From Ottowia flava (lineage in GTDB: Bacteria; Pseudomonadota; Gammaproteobacteria; Burkholderiales; Burkholderiaceae_C): a DNA stretch of 33,223 nt. The notes under the pieces are model-generated. The model saw nothing but the letters and a program-made list of their open reading frames with translations, was not told the origin of the DNA and did not search any database. The position numbers were made by a program, and so were the translations under genes. The stretch lies in contig NZ_VRUA01000029.1 in the NCBI RefSeq assembly GCF_008017535.1, forward strand, positions 1-33,223, read 5' to 3'. This document shows positions 33,123 through 33,223 of this stretch, piece by piece (position 1 is the first letter of the stretch; the number at the start of each line of letters is the position of its first letter).

Positions 33123-33223
33123 CTAGATGTCGCATCCCGGACGATCATAAGGTCGCTTGTGGAATAGCTGGGGGTGCTCCTGGTACGACTGTTTCATGGC
33201 CTGCACAGGCGTCTTGCTGCCCA
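33123..33223 (-). mobile_element. C-terminal end of an IS481-like transposase (partial)
   Basis: Minus-strand translation from the window edge gives 32 residues and a TAG stop: GSKTPVQAMKQS, then LFHKRPYDRPGCDI. This ending (TP-x-QAM, a short helix, RPGCD) resembles the C-terminus of IS481-family DDE transposases. The rest of the gene is outside the window. It supports an accessory, mobile region to the right of guaA. Confidence 0.6.

Overview
The window is GC-rich (except its right end) and looks like a chromosome segment from a Burkholderiales betaproteobacterium, most likely Comamonadaceae. The evidence is an ArgA-type N-acetylglutamate synthase, a Bug-family solute-binding protein, a long HrpA helicase, and about ten copies of a short GATAGCTGC...GGTTGTAGGGC repeat of the kind I associate with Comamonadaceae genomes. 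No rRNA, tRNA or CRISPR array was seen.

Layout. 1-2060: a GlsB/YeaQ-type membrane protein and argA, both on the minus strand. 2062-11797: a GAF/Fis-type regulator divergent from an eight-gene operon for a form II CO-dehydrogenase-like molybdenum hydroxylase. Its order is small Fe-S, large Mo and FAD subunit, followed by CoxD-, CoxE-, CoxG-, XdhC/CoxI- and MobA-like maturation proteins. 12006-14685: a copper-type TonB receptor (OprC/NosA-like) behind a DUF2946 protein. 14905-18964: an acyl-CoA-ligase-like enzyme, an atypical SDR, a 2-hydroxychromene-2-carboxylate-isomerase-like protein and a Bug solute-binding protein, probably a small organic-acid uptake and degradation cluster. 19215-21218: an IclR regulator divergent from a nitronate-monooxygenase-like flavoprotein. 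An identical 11-bp palindrome lies upstream of the ligase and between the IclR gene and the monooxygenase, which suggests one regulon.

21423-24523 (minus strand) is the most unusual part. A Clp/HSP100-type AAA+ module is joined to an M41 (FtsH-type) zinc protease domain, with one reading-frame break. It is coupled to a small basic protein that follows a folded RNA leader. A cupin lipoprotein lies upstream. 24640-28854 is hrpA, with three repeat-derived in-frame insertions. It is followed by a small zinc-ribbon protein, a small membrane protein broken by a one-base frameshift, a CDGSH iron-sulfur protein and guaA.

Immediately after guaA (32241 onward) the DNA becomes AT-rich and full of dyads. 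A foreign-looking gene with a HEPN-type R-x4-H motif follows, and the window ends in the C-terminus of an IS481-like transposase. This looks like the left edge of a genomic island at the 3' end of guaA, a known integration hotspot.
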